DNA from: Arenibacter palladensis
GTDB taxonomy: Bacteria > Bacteroidota > Bacteroidia > Flavobacteriales > Flavobacteriaceae
Assembly (NCBI RefSeq): GCF_900129275.1
Contig: NZ_FQUX01000007.1
Coordinates: forward strand, 230,123 to 294,122
Length of the DNA: 64,000 bases
Reading direction: 5' to 3'
In this document: positions 37,539-46,894 of the stretch, piece after piece
Layout of the letters: every line of letters starts with the position of its first letter
Numbering within the stretch: the stretch's first letter is position 1
Translations under genes and position numbers: made by a program
Notes under the pieces: model-generated
What the model was told of the DNA's origin: nothing
The model's database searches: none
The model's input: only the letters and a program-made list of their open reading frames with translations

Positions 37539-38558
37539 TTAATAATTATTTGGGATTTTCATTAACATATCACATTTTGAAAATAATTGACCCGGCTTAA
37601 ACTTGTTAAATTTACTTACATCCTTGTTATTTTTCAGCCATGAAATATAAATGGCCGGCGTGTTTATACCTGCTTCATGTGAAAAAGGATAGCCTCCTCC
37701 AAATCGTGGATTTAATTCTAAAATGTAAATTTTGTCTTTCACAACAAAAAAGTCGCAATCCATATTACCAATGTGCTTTGTATGGTTTCCAATTAATTCG
37801 CCAAATCTGGAGAATTCATCGTCTATGACAGAAACGGCCTTATCTGTCTCACCAGATCTCATGGATAATTTTTTTCTAACGAAACAACCGTAATAATCCC
37901 CATTAAAATCGTTTAAGATGTCCATTCCATATTCCTCACCATCTAATTTCTCCTGTATGATAATACTATGGTCAATATCACCGGAGCTCACAGTTTTAAG
38001 AATTGATTTTTCTATTCTTAATTTTTGTAATTCATAGGCGAGTAAAAGCTCTTTCTCATTTTCGGCAACATCTACCCCTATAGAGGCACTTCCCCATCTT
38101 GGTTTAACAATCAACGGGTACTGTAGAGTATTGTTTTTAATAGCTTCCAAAACACTCTCTATTGTAATAAATGTTTTGGGTGTGGGTATGTTTAATTTAC
38201 TGAAGAAATTATAGGTTTTCCATTTGTCGGACGACATGTCTATTACGTTTTCATCCGAAATAATGACTTTGGTACCCATATCCTCAAATTCTTTTTTATG
38301 TATGGAAAGTATGGGAAGTTCCAGATCATTCAATGAAATAATTGCCTTAACATTATTGTCTTTAACAATAGATTTCAAGGAATCTATATATTCAGGATCA
38401 TATATGGACGGTACCCTAAATGCTAAATGCGCGTCTACCAGGGCAGGAGCGGTTAATTGAGTGTCAACGGCTATTATTTGGCCATTATTACCTAAGGCTT
38501 CTTTAAAGTAATTAATTAAATAATTTCTTCTTCCGGCACAAGTAAATAATATATTCAC
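37539..38558 (-). CDS. ATP-grasp ligase, CarB/PylC-like
   Basis: A 339-residue ATP-grasp enzyme. It has an N-terminal pre-ATP-grasp lobe (FTCAGRRNYLINYFKEAL), an ATP-binding lobe with PLIVKPRWGSASIGV near 150, and a catalytic ELNPRFGGGYPF near 285. Members couple ATP hydrolysis to formation of an amide or ester between a carboxylate and an amine. Such CarB-like single-domain enzymes occur in many capsule loci, where they are thought to join amino acids to sugars or to each other. It is 9 nt upstream of the terminal FemAB-like gene and 16 nt downstream of another FemAB-like gene. Confidence 0.87.
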   Translation of the reverse strand: MNILFTCAGRRNYLINYFKEALGNNGQIIAVDTQLTAPALVDAHLAFRVPSIYDPEYIDSLKSIVKDNNVKAIISLNDLELPILSIHKKEFEDMGTKVIISDENVIDMSSDKWKTYNFFSKLNIPTPKTFITIESVLEAIKNNTLQYPLIVKPRWGSASIGVDVAENEKELLLAYELQKLRIEKSILKTVSSGDIDHSIIIQEKLDGEEYGMDILNDFNGDYYGCFVRKKLSMRSGETDKAVSVIDDEFSRFGELIGNHTKHIGNMDCDFFVVKDKIYILELNPRFGGGYPFSHEAGINTPAIYISWLKNNKDVSKFNKFKPGQLFSKCDMLMKIPNNY

Positions 38559-38574
38559 GTTTCGTATTTAAGGG

Positions 38575-39591
38575 TTAAAGATTTAATCTATATTTAGGAA
38601 AGAAATTTGACTCCGCATTTTTTTGGTCCAAAGTTTGGAGTTCATCGTATTCATCCGGCATGGCTATTAATTTCCAAATATTGAAATCAACATAATTTTG
38701 GGCAAAACAAGATTTGAACTTCATTAGAGAACCTTCTCGCCCTCCGCTTCCACCGCCCATATCCAAATAGTTCATTTCATCTTTATGGCATAATTCCCTT
38801 ATCTGGTCATATAAATATCTTACTGGACTTATATTGTAGTATTTATCATTGGTACATGCTAATTCAATATGCGAAATATGTTTTGTGCCAAAATAAAAAA
38901 CACCTGCCATAATTTCATTGGTTTCATTATGTATGGCCAAAATGATATTGGCATCCGCCATATCGGAATTTAAAAGTGAATTGAAATAGTCTTTTTTATA
39001 ATAAAATGATTTATTTGCATTTAGTCTGTCCAAATTGCTGTAATAAATTTCCACAAAGGCCTCTATATCCTCGGAATTAGTAGCCATTCTATAACTGGAA
39101 ATTGGTTTTAATTTCTTTATTAACCTTATAGTATCCTTTTTGTAGCAAAGAATTTGATCATTTACATCCATTTGCTGGTCAAAATATACCAATTCACCTA
39201 TATTTTCTATAGTTCCGAGTTTGGCTAATGCTTTACTTTGATTGCTCAAATAGGGATTCAGTTTTGAAAATGCCGAAACAATCTTTTCTGTTTGCAACAA
39301 CTTAAGAAATTCTTTTGAAAAATTATCTGAATCAAATGAATCATCAACATTAATGGATACGGGACCTAAATAACCATGTACGGAAACCAAATCAGATAAT
39401 TCGTCATTTATTTTTCGTTTTAAAAAAGGAAACCCAATCTCAGTGTTCTTGTTTTTGTAAGTTATAAGAATGGGTTCTTCCCCGGTCTTCTTCATAACTT
39501 TATGATATTCAAAGGTATGGTATAGATCGTAGGATTCCATTCTTATGAGAAAGTTATTCCAATCTTCTTTGTTTTTTAAAATTTCCATCAT
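38575..39591 (-). CDS. FemAB-like GNAT acyltransferase
   Basis: A 338-residue soluble protein of the FemAB/GNAT type, different from the tandem family. It begins with the W-x-x-F-L segment typical of FemAB-like proteins (KEDWNNFLIRMESYDLYHT). It has YHKVMKKTGEEPILITYK and GFPFLKRK, then the second lobe with IMAGVFYFG, followed by YLDMGGGSGGREG. It likely transfers an aminoacyl or acyl group to a surface glycan or peptide. Its start overlaps the stop of the PLP-enzyme gene by one base, so their products are probably made in step. Confidence 0.82.
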   Translation of the reverse strand: MMEILKNKEDWNNFLIRMESYDLYHTFEYHKVMKKTGEEPILITYKNKNTEIGFPFLKRKINDELSDLVSVHGYLGPVSINVDDSFDSDNFSKEFLKLLQTEKIVSAFSKLNPYLSNQSKALAKLGTIENIGELVYFDQQMDVNDQILCYKKDTIRLIKKLKPISSYRMATNSEDIEAFVEIYYSNLDRLNANKSFYYKKDYFNSLLNSDMADANIILAIHNETNEIMAGVFYFGTKHISHIELACTNDKYYNISPVRYLYDQIRELCHKDEMNYLDMGGGSGGREGSLMKFKSCFAQNYVDFNIWKLIAMPDEYDELQTLDQKNAESNFFPKYRLNL

Positions 39592-40460
39592 TAGTTAAAA
39601 TAGTTAAATATTCCTCCTGTGTTCCAGAAAAGTATATTTCCAGTAATCATCTGTTTTTTAATAATTTGTTGCATTCCATAGAACGCTTTGGCCGTATATG
39701 TTGTATCCAAGGGGATCCCGTATTTTGTGTACGAATTATTGGATATTTGCAATATTTCATCATTAAACTTTTCGTAGCCGCCACACAAAAATTCATCAGC
39801 CACTGTTATATTATTAACATTTTCAGGGATTGAATAACGATAACATAATTCTGAATAGAATTCCTTTATTATTTTTTCGGATCTTTTTTTTTCTCTACCA
39901 ACGGAAATTCCTATAACCTTGGTCTTTAATTGATATTTTGATATCCCCGCCAATAGACCGGCCTGCGTTGAACCTGTACCGCTGGCCAAGAAAATATAGT
40001 CAGGAGCAAAACCGCTTTTTTTTATTTCTTCGATAATGTCGATATAAGCCTTGCCACCTTCCAATGTATGCCCCCCCCCATATAGATAGAATGGCTTTTG
40101 GCCGAGAGCTTTGTAATTGAGCATGGCCTTGTCCATTTCAAGGGAGATTTCGTCGGAATTGCAAAAAACCACATTGGCATTGGTGTTTCTAATTAATCTG
40201 GCATTGCCATTTTCGGTTAGAAATTTTTCCTTATTGCCGTGTAACACCAAAGTACAGTCCAAATCGTATTTGGAACAGTACAAGGCAGTGGCCCTACAAT
40301 GATTGGATTGTATTCCGCCTGTTGTCACTATTGAAGTATGCTGGCCTTCCTGTATTGTATTGTGTAGCGCCATCATTTTGCGGGCTTTGTTTCCCCCTCC
40401 CAAGAGAGGAAATAGATCATCTCTAAAGATTGCAAAAGACTGGTTTATAGATTCAATCAT
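39591..40460 (-). CDS. PLP-dependent enzyme, ACC deaminase / D-cysteine desulfhydrase family
   Basis: A 289-residue fold-type II PLP enzyme. The Schiff-base lysine is K25 in GGGNKARK, and the phosphate/substrate loop TTGGIQSNHCRATA and the FLASGTGSTQAGLLAG glycine loop are both present. The protein starts close to the lysine and so is about 20-30 residues shorter at the N-terminus than usual members. There is an in-frame stop just upstream, so no longer start is available. Known family activities are ACC deamination and D-cysteine desulfhydration. In this glycan locus it may make or modify an unusual amino acid used as a decoration, which is inference. Confidence 0.85.
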   Translation of the reverse strand: MIESINQSFAIFRDDLFPLLGGGNKARKMMALHNTIQEGQHTSIVTTGGIQSNHCRATALYCSKYDLDCTLVLHGNKEKFLTENGNARLIRNTNANVVFCNSDEISLEMDKAMLNYKALGQKPFYLYGGGHTLEGGKAYIDIIEEIKKSGFAPDYIFLASGTGSTQAGLLAGISKYQLKTKVIGISVGREKKRSEKIIKEFYSELCYRYSIPENVNNITVADEFLCGGYEKFNDEILQISNNSYTKYGIPLDTTYTAKAFYGMQQIIKKQMITGNILFWNTGGIFNYFN

Positions 40461-40539
40461 AGGTAATAAAACTTAAACTATATTTAAATAACTTTAGATA
40501 AGGCTATTATAATAATCTAATATTTATTAATAAGTTAAG

Positions 40540-41151
40540 CTAATTTTTTTTCGTGCGATGTTCCACAAGGGTCAACATATTATCATCCAAAATTACATCT
40601 GAAGGCCTAATTACCTTTAAAATAGTTTTATAAATCAAAATTACATCGTTTTTAAATGATAAATTTTCCACATATTGTACATCCAGTTCCAATTTTTCAT
40701 CCCAACCAACTGCATTTCTTCCCGAAACCTGGGCAAGTCCAGTGATTCCTGGTCTAACGGTGTGCCTAATAGCTTCCCGAGGGGTGTAGTAAGGTAAATA
40801 GTGGGTTCTGAGTGGTCGTGGCCCTACAAGGCTCATATCACCTCTAATTACATTTATTAGTTGAGGAAGTTCGTCGAGCGATGTTTTTCTAAGGATATTC
40901 CCCAATTTTGTTAATCGAACTTCATCAGGCAATAACTTGCCATTCTCATCTTTTTTGTCTGTCATACTTTTAAATTTGTACATTTTAAAGACAACTTCAT
41001 TTTTTCCTGGCCGTTCCTGGGAAAAAAAAGGATTGGACTTATTGACGATTAAAGAAATAAACGCGACGATGAGAATAATGGGCAATAGGATTACAAAGGC
41101 TAACAAGGCAGCAATTAAATCTATTAATCTTTTGAATGTTGACTTATACAT
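40540..41151 (-). CDS. Phosphoglycosyl transferase (initiating sugar-phosphate transferase)
   Basis: A 203-residue monotopic phosphoglycosyl transferase of the PglC/WcaJ-core type. It has one N-terminal membrane helix (about 10-33), FSQERPGKNEVVFKMYKFKS, the catalytic DE pair in TSLDELPQL, and SLVGPRPL and GITGLAQVSGRN. It transfers a sugar-1-phosphate from a UDP-sugar to undecaprenyl phosphate, starting repeat-unit assembly on the cytoplasmic face. It is separated from the upstream glycosyltransferase by a 214-nt gap containing a terminator, so it may start a new transcript running into the PLP/FemAB genes. Confidence 0.92.
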   Translation of the reverse strand: MYKSTFKRLIDLIAALLAFVILLPIILIVAFISLIVNKSNPFFSQERPGKNEVVFKMYKFKSMTDKKDENGKLLPDEVRLTKLGNILRKTSLDELPQLINVIRGDMSLVGPRPLRTHYLPYYTPREAIRHTVRPGITGLAQVSGRNAVGWDEKLELDVQYVENLSFKNDVILIYKTILKVIRPSDVILDDNMLTLVEHRTKKN

Positions 41152-41328
41152 TATTAGTTTTCCTTAGCTAGATTTATGCTTCTATCGTAGTCGATTAATT
41201 TTTGAAAGTTAATTTCGGAACAAAAATATAGTTTGATGAATTTGTTGCCAATTAATTGTGTTTAACTATAAATTAAATCGGATTAATTGTAGGATAAAGA
41301 TCAAAACGTTACGACTATCCAAATAAAA

Positions 41329-41352
41329 CAAACCTTATAAATTTAAGGTTTG
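41329..41352 (-). terminator. Putative terminator after the GT4 gene at 41366-42523
   Basis: A 9-bp inverted repeat (caaacctta/taaggtttg, 6-nt loop) lies 13 nt past the stop of the glycosyltransferase. In the minus-strand direction it is followed by a T-rich tail (ttttattt). Confidence 0.6.
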
Positions 41353-41365
41353 TAGTTTTAATAAA

Positions 41366-42523
41366 TTATTTTTTTTGGGGGTTTGGTGTTAATGAATCGT
41401 ATTCTGCTAAAATTGCATTCCAAATTACAGATCTATCAAACCTGGCCGCTATAGATTCTCTAACATTTTTGAATTTTGAAGTCCCATTTTTAAGGGAGTC
41501 AACCATTGAGTTGTAAAGGTGCTCCGTACTTTTAGGAGGAATAATACATCCATTCTGCCCATTTATTATTATTTCGTTGCATCCGTTGATGTCAGAGACA
41601 ATACTAGGAAGTCCCATAGCACCTGCTTGCATAACTACATTAGGAAATCCTTCCCGGTAACTGGGAAAGGCCAGCATATTGGAAATAGCGAAATAGGGAC
41701 GTACATCCCATTGCCACCCTAAATAATTTATATTAGGATTGTTTTTTATCTTTTCCATAGTGTCAGGCAATAATGGATCAAGTTTTTCTTCAAATTCTCC
41801 TAGTAAAAGAAGCTTGGTATCGCTATATGTTTCCTGAATTTTGCAAAAAGCCTCTACCAGTTCATTTATTCCTTTATCCGTTACCATTCGGCCCACATTT
41901 ATGAAGACAAAGTCATTTTCCCCTATATTCAATTCTTTGCGCAACGCATGATTATCTTCCTGGGAAAACAAATTAGGGTCGAAATGAGCTAAATCTATTC
42001 CATTGGAACTCCCATTTCCAATAACTTTCAATTTGTCCTTGTTAATGAAATTATGGTCCAGTATTATTTTTTCCAGACCAAAGGAGTTTGGATAGACCCT
42101 GGTTGAAAAAGCGTAGGTCAACTTTTCAACAAAATTCAAAATTTGTCTTTTTATTCCTGTTGTTTCCAAAAGAGGTAGTCCAGCAACGGTATGCAATCTA
42201 TGTGGAACTTTTGCAAAATATGATGCTATCATACTTAACAACCCAGCCTTTGGTGTGTGAGAATGAACTATAAAGGGCTTTTCTTTCCTAAAAATAGTGT
42301 ATAACTTATATAATGCAACCAAATCTTTAAAAGGGGAAATACTTCGGGACATTTGTACAGGAATAACCCTTACGCCTTGTTCTTTCCTTACATTGTCCAA
42401 GCGGATTCCTTTAGATGAGATTCCAATGACCTCAAAATAATCGCTCATAAATTTGAGTTGGTTTTGAAGTAGGCCATCTAAAGAACCAGATGTTGTGGTT
42501 ACCCGGATAAGTTTTTTTTGCAT
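41366..42523 (-). CDS. Glycosyltransferase family 4
   Basis: A 385-residue GT-B, GT4-type glycosyltransferase. It has an N-terminal acceptor lobe with HSHTPKAGLLSMIA and HTVAGLPLLE, and a C-terminal donor lobe with INVGRMVTDKGI. The E-x7-E-like segment is YREGFPNVVMQAGAMG, with GLPSIVSD following. The HSHTPKAG segment resembles WbpI/WcaL-neighbouring GT4 enzymes of O-antigen loci. It should add one sugar to the lipid-linked repeat unit in the cytosol; donor and linkage cannot be read from sequence. Confidence 0.88.
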   Translation of the reverse strand: MQKKLIRVTTTSGSLDGLLQNQLKFMSDYFEVIGISSKGIRLDNVRKEQGVRVIPVQMSRSISPFKDLVALYKLYTIFRKEKPFIVHSHTPKAGLLSMIASYFAKVPHRLHTVAGLPLLETTGIKRQILNFVEKLTYAFSTRVYPNSFGLEKIILDHNFINKDKLKVIGNGSSNGIDLAHFDPNLFSQEDNHALRKELNIGENDFVFINVGRMVTDKGINELVEAFCKIQETYSDTKLLLLGEFEEKLDPLLPDTMEKIKNNPNINYLGWQWDVRPYFAISNMLAFPSYREGFPNVVMQAGAMGLPSIVSDINGCNEIIINGQNGCIIPPKSTEHLYNSMVDSLKNGTSKFKNVRESIAARFDRSVIWNAILAEYDSLTPNPQKK

Positions 42524-42735
42524 TATTGTAAGTGTTTTTGTGTGGCAAAAGTATTGCTAAAAAATTTTAGGAGTTGATTTTAATACTATTTTATCTTAAA
42601 ACAGTTGAAGTGTTTTGACATTGTTCTGTCTATGAAAAGAACAATAATTAAAAAATTGATAGTTTAGTTGGAATGTAGAATTTAGAGCAGACCTAAAATG
42701 TATAAAGGTGTTTATTATTTAAAATAATATTTGGA

Positions 42736-43680
42736 CTAACCTTGGTTAATTGGAATTTGCAGGCCATCTCCATAAAAGCTATCCCATTTTTTTGGAAAAA
42801 TAATTTCAGTTCCCCCCCCATGGTGAAACGTTATTTCTCCGAAATATATTTCTTTATCCACCACATAGAAATCAATGCGGGAATAGTAAAAATCTTTGGA
42901 TAAAGTTTTGGCTAAATCTATCAGAGTGCTCAATGATTCCGGTTTTGGTATGGTTGTACCGTTATCCCAAACCGGTTTGTTATTTTTCCAAATACTCCAA
43001 GTAAATGGAAGCAATTCCCAATTTGCATTGTATAAATTTCTCTTGTGATTGGAAAAGCGATCACTATCAACTTGAATAATTTTTGGGTCACCATTAAAGC
43101 AATGAATTTTATAATCATTGGGTATATTTCCAACCTTGTCAATCAATAATTTTTCAACAATTATCCTAGGCTTAATATCCTTATATTGTTTTTCTTTGGA
43201 ATGGTGGTAATAATTTTTTTTTAATCTTCTACTTAAAGATTGTTGTATTTCGATCCAATTAATTTTGGTTTTGTCCTTGACAATTATTCCTCCAGAACTA
43301 TCATGGTTCGTTTTAATTATAAATGGAAATTCTGGGAGCCGTTCCGGTGTTATCTCTTTTGGGTCGGTTGTGGATAAATATAGTGGGACCAAATACTTTT
43401 CACCAATTTTATTTTTCACATAATCCCTTACGGCATATTTATCAGCGCATTGTGTATGTAATGGAGTATTGTGATATAATTTGAGCCATTGAATCTTTTC
43501 GTTTAATGTTCTCGGATTATTTAAATCAAGATTATATCCCATTACCCTTTTAAATCTTTTCAGAATATATGTTTTATCGGACATTATATAATTTCTATAA
43601 TAGATAAGTGGGGATAGCAGTAATTTACCTATTGAATTTTCATGGTAAAAACTCTTCATTATGTTTCTAATACTCGACAT
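42736..43680 (-). CDS. TupA-like ATP-grasp protein, copy 1
   Basis: A 314-residue protein of the TupA-like ATP-grasp family, recognisable by LNEKIQWLKLYHNTPLHTQ, CADKYAVRDYV, FIIKTNHDSSGGI, IIVEKLLID and the ending FGEITFHHGGGTEI. These proteins are often mislabelled glycosyltransferases. In Bacillus halodurans, TupA takes part in making teichuronopeptide, a glucuronate-glutamate polymer, so a ligase that joins amino acids to uronic acids is plausible. A second copy lies at 45906-46865. It sits between two GT4 genes. Confidence 0.86.
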   Translation of the reverse strand: MSSIRNIMKSFYHENSIGKLLLSPLIYYRNYIMSDKTYILKRFKRVMGYNLDLNNPRTLNEKIQWLKLYHNTPLHTQCADKYAVRDYVKNKIGEKYLVPLYLSTTDPKEITPERLPEFPFIIKTNHDSSGGIIVKDKTKINWIEIQQSLSRRLKKNYYHHSKEKQYKDIKPRIIVEKLLIDKVGNIPNDYKIHCFNGDPKIIQVDSDRFSNHKRNLYNANWELLPFTWSIWKNNKPVWDNGTTIPKPESLSTLIDLAKTLSKDFYYSRIDFYVVDKEIYFGEITFHHGGGTEIIFPKKWDSFYGDGLQIPINQG

Positions 43681-43733
43681 ATTATTTTTAGTATGTTATG
43701 TTAATACAATGTCTCTAGTAAAATTTGGGCTAT

Positions 43734-44855
43734 TTAACTAACAACTTTAGGTTGATTAACCTCTGTAATTATTTTCTCTACAAAACTGTGCATTGTTCTT
43801 TTTTCTAGATATTGATTAAATACGGCTCTATTATTATCGGTTTCTGCAATAAGGCATTGTTGTACTGTAACGGCTAATTTTTTAGCATCATTTATTTCAC
43901 ATGTAAAAATGCCTGGAATTTCGTCTATTCCGCCGGCACTTAGCGTACTAACAACTTTGGTGTTTTGTGACATCATTTGCAAGAGTACATTAGGGAACCC
44001 TTCAATTCTTGAAGACATAACACATAATTTAGCCACCTTAAAATATGGGTAAACGTTTTTAACGAATCCAATTAAGTTTACCTTGTGGGTCAAATTCAAA
44101 TGGTCTATTTTTTTTTGTAAATTAATTCTTTCTTTTCCCTCGCCTAAAATTATCAATTTTAGGTTGGGATATAGTTTTTGCAGTTCAAAAAATGATTCAA
44201 TTAAAAGGTCAAATCCTTTTACGGGAACTAACCTTCCGGCAGCTACCATAACATCACTATCATACTTTTCCTGAAGTTCTATTTTTGATTTTTGATTTAT
44301 CATATCCAAATCAACAGGATTGCTCATTACGATTACCTTAAGTTTCTTGTTCATCCAAGGATTTGCCTCCAACAGTTGGGTTCTCATAAAATTGGTCTGA
44401 CAAATTACAAGGTTTATCTTCGAGTAGCCAATTTTATAGGCCAATGCATATATCTTTAGTTTTTTCCCTTTTAGCAGATGAAAGATGGAATTGGACTCTC
44501 TAACAATAATCTTGGTATTTTTAAGAATGCCAAATTTCTTCATTAACCCAAGTAGTGCATTGATGAGTGTTTGCGAAGAAAATGTATTTTTTATACGGGA
44601 AGCATTGCGCAACCCAATCAAATAAGGAATGAATAATAAATAACCTAGGTATAAATTCTTGGTTGGTAAATATTTTATTTTGCATTTATTTTCTAGAACT
44701 TCCCACATTCCAGATCGTTTTTTACTGAGAAAAACAATTTGGCATTTTTCATTCTTATTACTGAGATAGCTTGCGACATTAAATAACAGTTGCTCAGCGC
44801 CACCGCCTAAACTATCAGTAGGAATTACAATAAGCCAATCAATATCCTTTTTCAT
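43734..44855 (-). CDS. Glycosyltransferase family 4
   Basis: A 373-residue GT-B glycosyltransferase with an N-terminal LGGGAEQLLFNVASYL signature, VAAGRLVPVKGFDLLIESF at the start of the donor lobe and the donor-binding SRIEGFPNVLLQMMSQ segment. Its start overlaps the stop of the next upstream gene by 4 nt, showing tight coupling with the GT4 at 44852-45922. It acts in cytosolic assembly of the repeat unit; the specific sugar is unknown. Confidence 0.87.
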   Translation of the reverse strand: MKKDIDWLIVIPTDSLGGGAEQLLFNVASYLSNKNEKCQIVFLSKKRSGMWEVLENKCKIKYLPTKNLYLGYLLFIPYLIGLRNASRIKNTFSSQTLINALLGLMKKFGILKNTKIIVRESNSIFHLLKGKKLKIYALAYKIGYSKINLVICQTNFMRTQLLEANPWMNKKLKVIVMSNPVDLDMINQKSKIELQEKYDSDVMVAAGRLVPVKGFDLLIESFFELQKLYPNLKLIILGEGKERINLQKKIDHLNLTHKVNLIGFVKNVYPYFKVAKLCVMSSRIEGFPNVLLQMMSQNTKVVSTLSAGGIDEIPGIFTCEINDAKKLAVTVQQCLIAETDNNRAVFNQYLEKRTMHSFVEKIITEVNQPKVVS

Positions 44856-45922
44856 GCTATAAGTTCTCTAAAAAATGCTTCATAATTTTTGAGTATTTCT
44901 TTTTCATTGTATTTTTTTAAGACAGAATTACTAATAATTTTTGGATTCCATAATCCAATATCTATCATTTTTAAAATTGAATTAAAATATTCATCTTCGG
45001 TCTTAGCGATATAGCCGTTTATTCCGTTTTCAACAATTTCATTAATTCCGCCCGGAGCTTCAAATACGACTACCGGGGTGCCAATAGCACAACTTTCCAA
45101 GAGCGCGTTTGGAAACCCTTCTACGTATGAACCTTGAAGGTATATGTCACTTGAAGCAAGATAACTTGGTATTTCTTTAGTAAATGGAATAAATGTGATC
45201 TTTTTATCTAAATTAAGTTTTGTGATCAGTTTTTTAATATTTTCTTCCTCTGGACCTGAGCCTATAATCGTGTAATGAAAAGGAAACTTCAGCTTAGCTA
45301 GAGAATTTAAAATACGTTTGTGGCCCTTTGGCTTGGCTAAGCGCCCAACTGTTATGAAGTTGATTAACTCTTTTGATTTAAAGTTGTGAACCTCAGTTTT
45401 CGCTTCAAAGTCGGAGGTTACAGGATTATTGATAACAATTAATTTCTCTTGTTTAAATCCATAATTTGTAATTAAATCATCCTTCATGTCATTAGACTGA
45501 CAGATTATTTTTTTAATCGTATATTTTTTAAGCCAATCGAGATTAAGAAATTTTCTATTTTTGGGATTGTTACTGCCTTTCACTACAGTTTCTCTAGCAA
45601 CAAAAATAACTCCTCTAAAAAATATGGCAAAAATAGCCATCATTGTATTTAAATGACCAATTGAACTAACTACGATATCATTTTTTTCAAATAAAAGATA
45701 TTTGAATATTTTAAAAAACGCCAATCTAATTTTATCTTTATTTAGATAAATTACCCGAATGTTGGTGATTTCATAAGCCTTGTCAGTTTCACCGCCAATA
45801 ACCAAGAGAGTGGCATTAAATAAATTCTGGTTTAGGTTAGAAGAAATAAATGACATTACCCTTTCTGCTCCTCCAGCCCTTAAAGACGGAATAATAAAGG
45901 TTATATTAATCTTTTGCGACAT
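44852..45922 (-). CDS. Glycosyltransferase family 4
   Basis: A 356-residue GT-B glycosyltransferase with LRAGGAERVMSFISSNL at the N-terminus, ITVGRLAKPKGHKRIL in the donor lobe and the E-x7-E segment SYVEGFPNALLESCAIGTP. It overlaps the next downstream GT4 gene by 4 nt and the upstream TupA-like gene by 17 nt, so these genes form one translationally coupled run. It is homologous to the other GT4 genes of the locus but clearly not a recent copy. Confidence 0.87.
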   Translation of the reverse strand: MSQKINITFIIPSLRAGGAERVMSFISSNLNQNLFNATLLVIGGETDKAYEITNIRVIYLNKDKIRLAFFKIFKYLLFEKNDIVVSSIGHLNTMMAIFAIFFRGVIFVARETVVKGSNNPKNRKFLNLDWLKKYTIKKIICQSNDMKDDLITNYGFKQEKLIVINNPVTSDFEAKTEVHNFKSKELINFITVGRLAKPKGHKRILNSLAKLKFPFHYTIIGSGPEEENIKKLITKLNLDKKITFIPFTKEIPSYLASSDIYLQGSYVEGFPNALLESCAIGTPVVVFEAPGGINEIVENGINGYIAKTEDEYFNSILKMIDIGLWNPKIISNSVLKKYNEKEILKNYEAFFRELIA

Positions 45923-46865
45923 CCTGCAATTTTAGTTTTGTAAGAATAAGTTCATTACCAAGTATTAAATCCCATTGTTCAGGTAATATTGGTTTATTGC
46001 CCCCGTCATGATGAAAGGTAACTTCACCAAAATATAACTTGCCATCTACATCGTACCAATCTACACGGACATAATCAAAATGTGCAGCTATAAGTTCGGA
46101 AAGAGATATCATTTTATTCAGGGTTTTAGGCCTTGGTACATCATCTGGACTAGGATCTGTATATTTCCCAGGACCTTTCGGGGAAGACCATTTGTAAGGC
46201 TCACGTTGCCAATCAGTATTGTACCAGTTTCTATAGTGATTTGATGTTCCTCTACCCATATCTACTTGAATCATTCTAACCTTTCCATTAAAACAATGAA
46301 GCTTATAATCTTCTGGAATATCTCCCTTACTGTTTTGTAATAATTTTTCTATGATAACTCTGGGGATTATATTTTTGTACTGCCATTCTTTGGATTTCAG
46401 ATAGTAATTTTTTTCCATCCTTTGTTTTAATTTCTGTTGAATGTCTTCCCAATTCATTTTTGTTTTATCCAAAACAAAAATTCCACCACCACTGTCGTGA
46501 TTGGTTTTTATAATACATTGGGCATCAGGTAAATTATCCGCAATGATCTCATTAACATCTTGGGTTTGAAAATATATTGGGACTAAATATTCCTCTCCAA
46601 TCTTTTCTTTTATAAACCCCCGAACTTCATATTTATCCGCGCATCGTGTATGCAGGGGTGTTCTGTCATGTAATTTTAGCCAGATGATTTTTTCATTTAA
46701 AGTTTTGGGTTTTTTTAAGTCAGGAAACTGTCCAAAGTGCTTTTTATACTTGTATTTCAGGTAAATTCGTTCCGGGACTATTTTTTTATTGAAATAGTGA
46801 TATAAATTCATCACTATTTTACCAACTAAGGTTCTGTGATAGATATATTTTAATGGTTGTTTCAT
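45906..46865 (-). CDS. TupA-like ATP-grasp protein, copy 2
   Basis: A 319-residue paralog of the protein at 42736-43680, with the same blocks: LNEKIIWLKLHDRTPLHTR, CADKYEVRGFI, CIIKTNHDSGGGI, VIIEKLLQN and FGEVTFHHDGGNKP. The C-terminal half differs more. If the family joins amino acids to carboxylates of uronic acids, two copies suggest two acceptor sugars or two different substituents. It overlaps the adjacent GT4 gene by 17 nt. Confidence 0.86.
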   Translation of the reverse strand: MKQPLKYIYHRTLVGKIVMNLYHYFNKKIVPERIYLKYKYKKHFGQFPDLKKPKTLNEKIIWLKLHDRTPLHTRCADKYEVRGFIKEKIGEEYLVPIYFQTQDVNEIIADNLPDAQCIIKTNHDSGGGIFVLDKTKMNWEDIQQKLKQRMEKNYYLKSKEWQYKNIIPRVIIEKLLQNSKGDIPEDYKLHCFNGKVRMIQVDMGRGTSNHYRNWYNTDWQREPYKWSSPKGPGKYTDPSPDDVPRPKTLNKMISLSELIAAHFDYVRVDWYDVDGKLYFGEVTFHHDGGNKPILPEQWDLILGNELILTKLKLQDVAKD

Positions 46866-46894
46866 AGTTGAAGTATAACGATAGGAAACTAGTT

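Noticed and set aside
42736..46865. Calling the two TupA-like proteins glycosyltransferases
   Set aside because: They lack GT-A or GT-B features and carry the conserved blocks of TupA-like ATP-grasp proteins (IIKTNHDSGG, VEKLL, FGEITFHHGGG).
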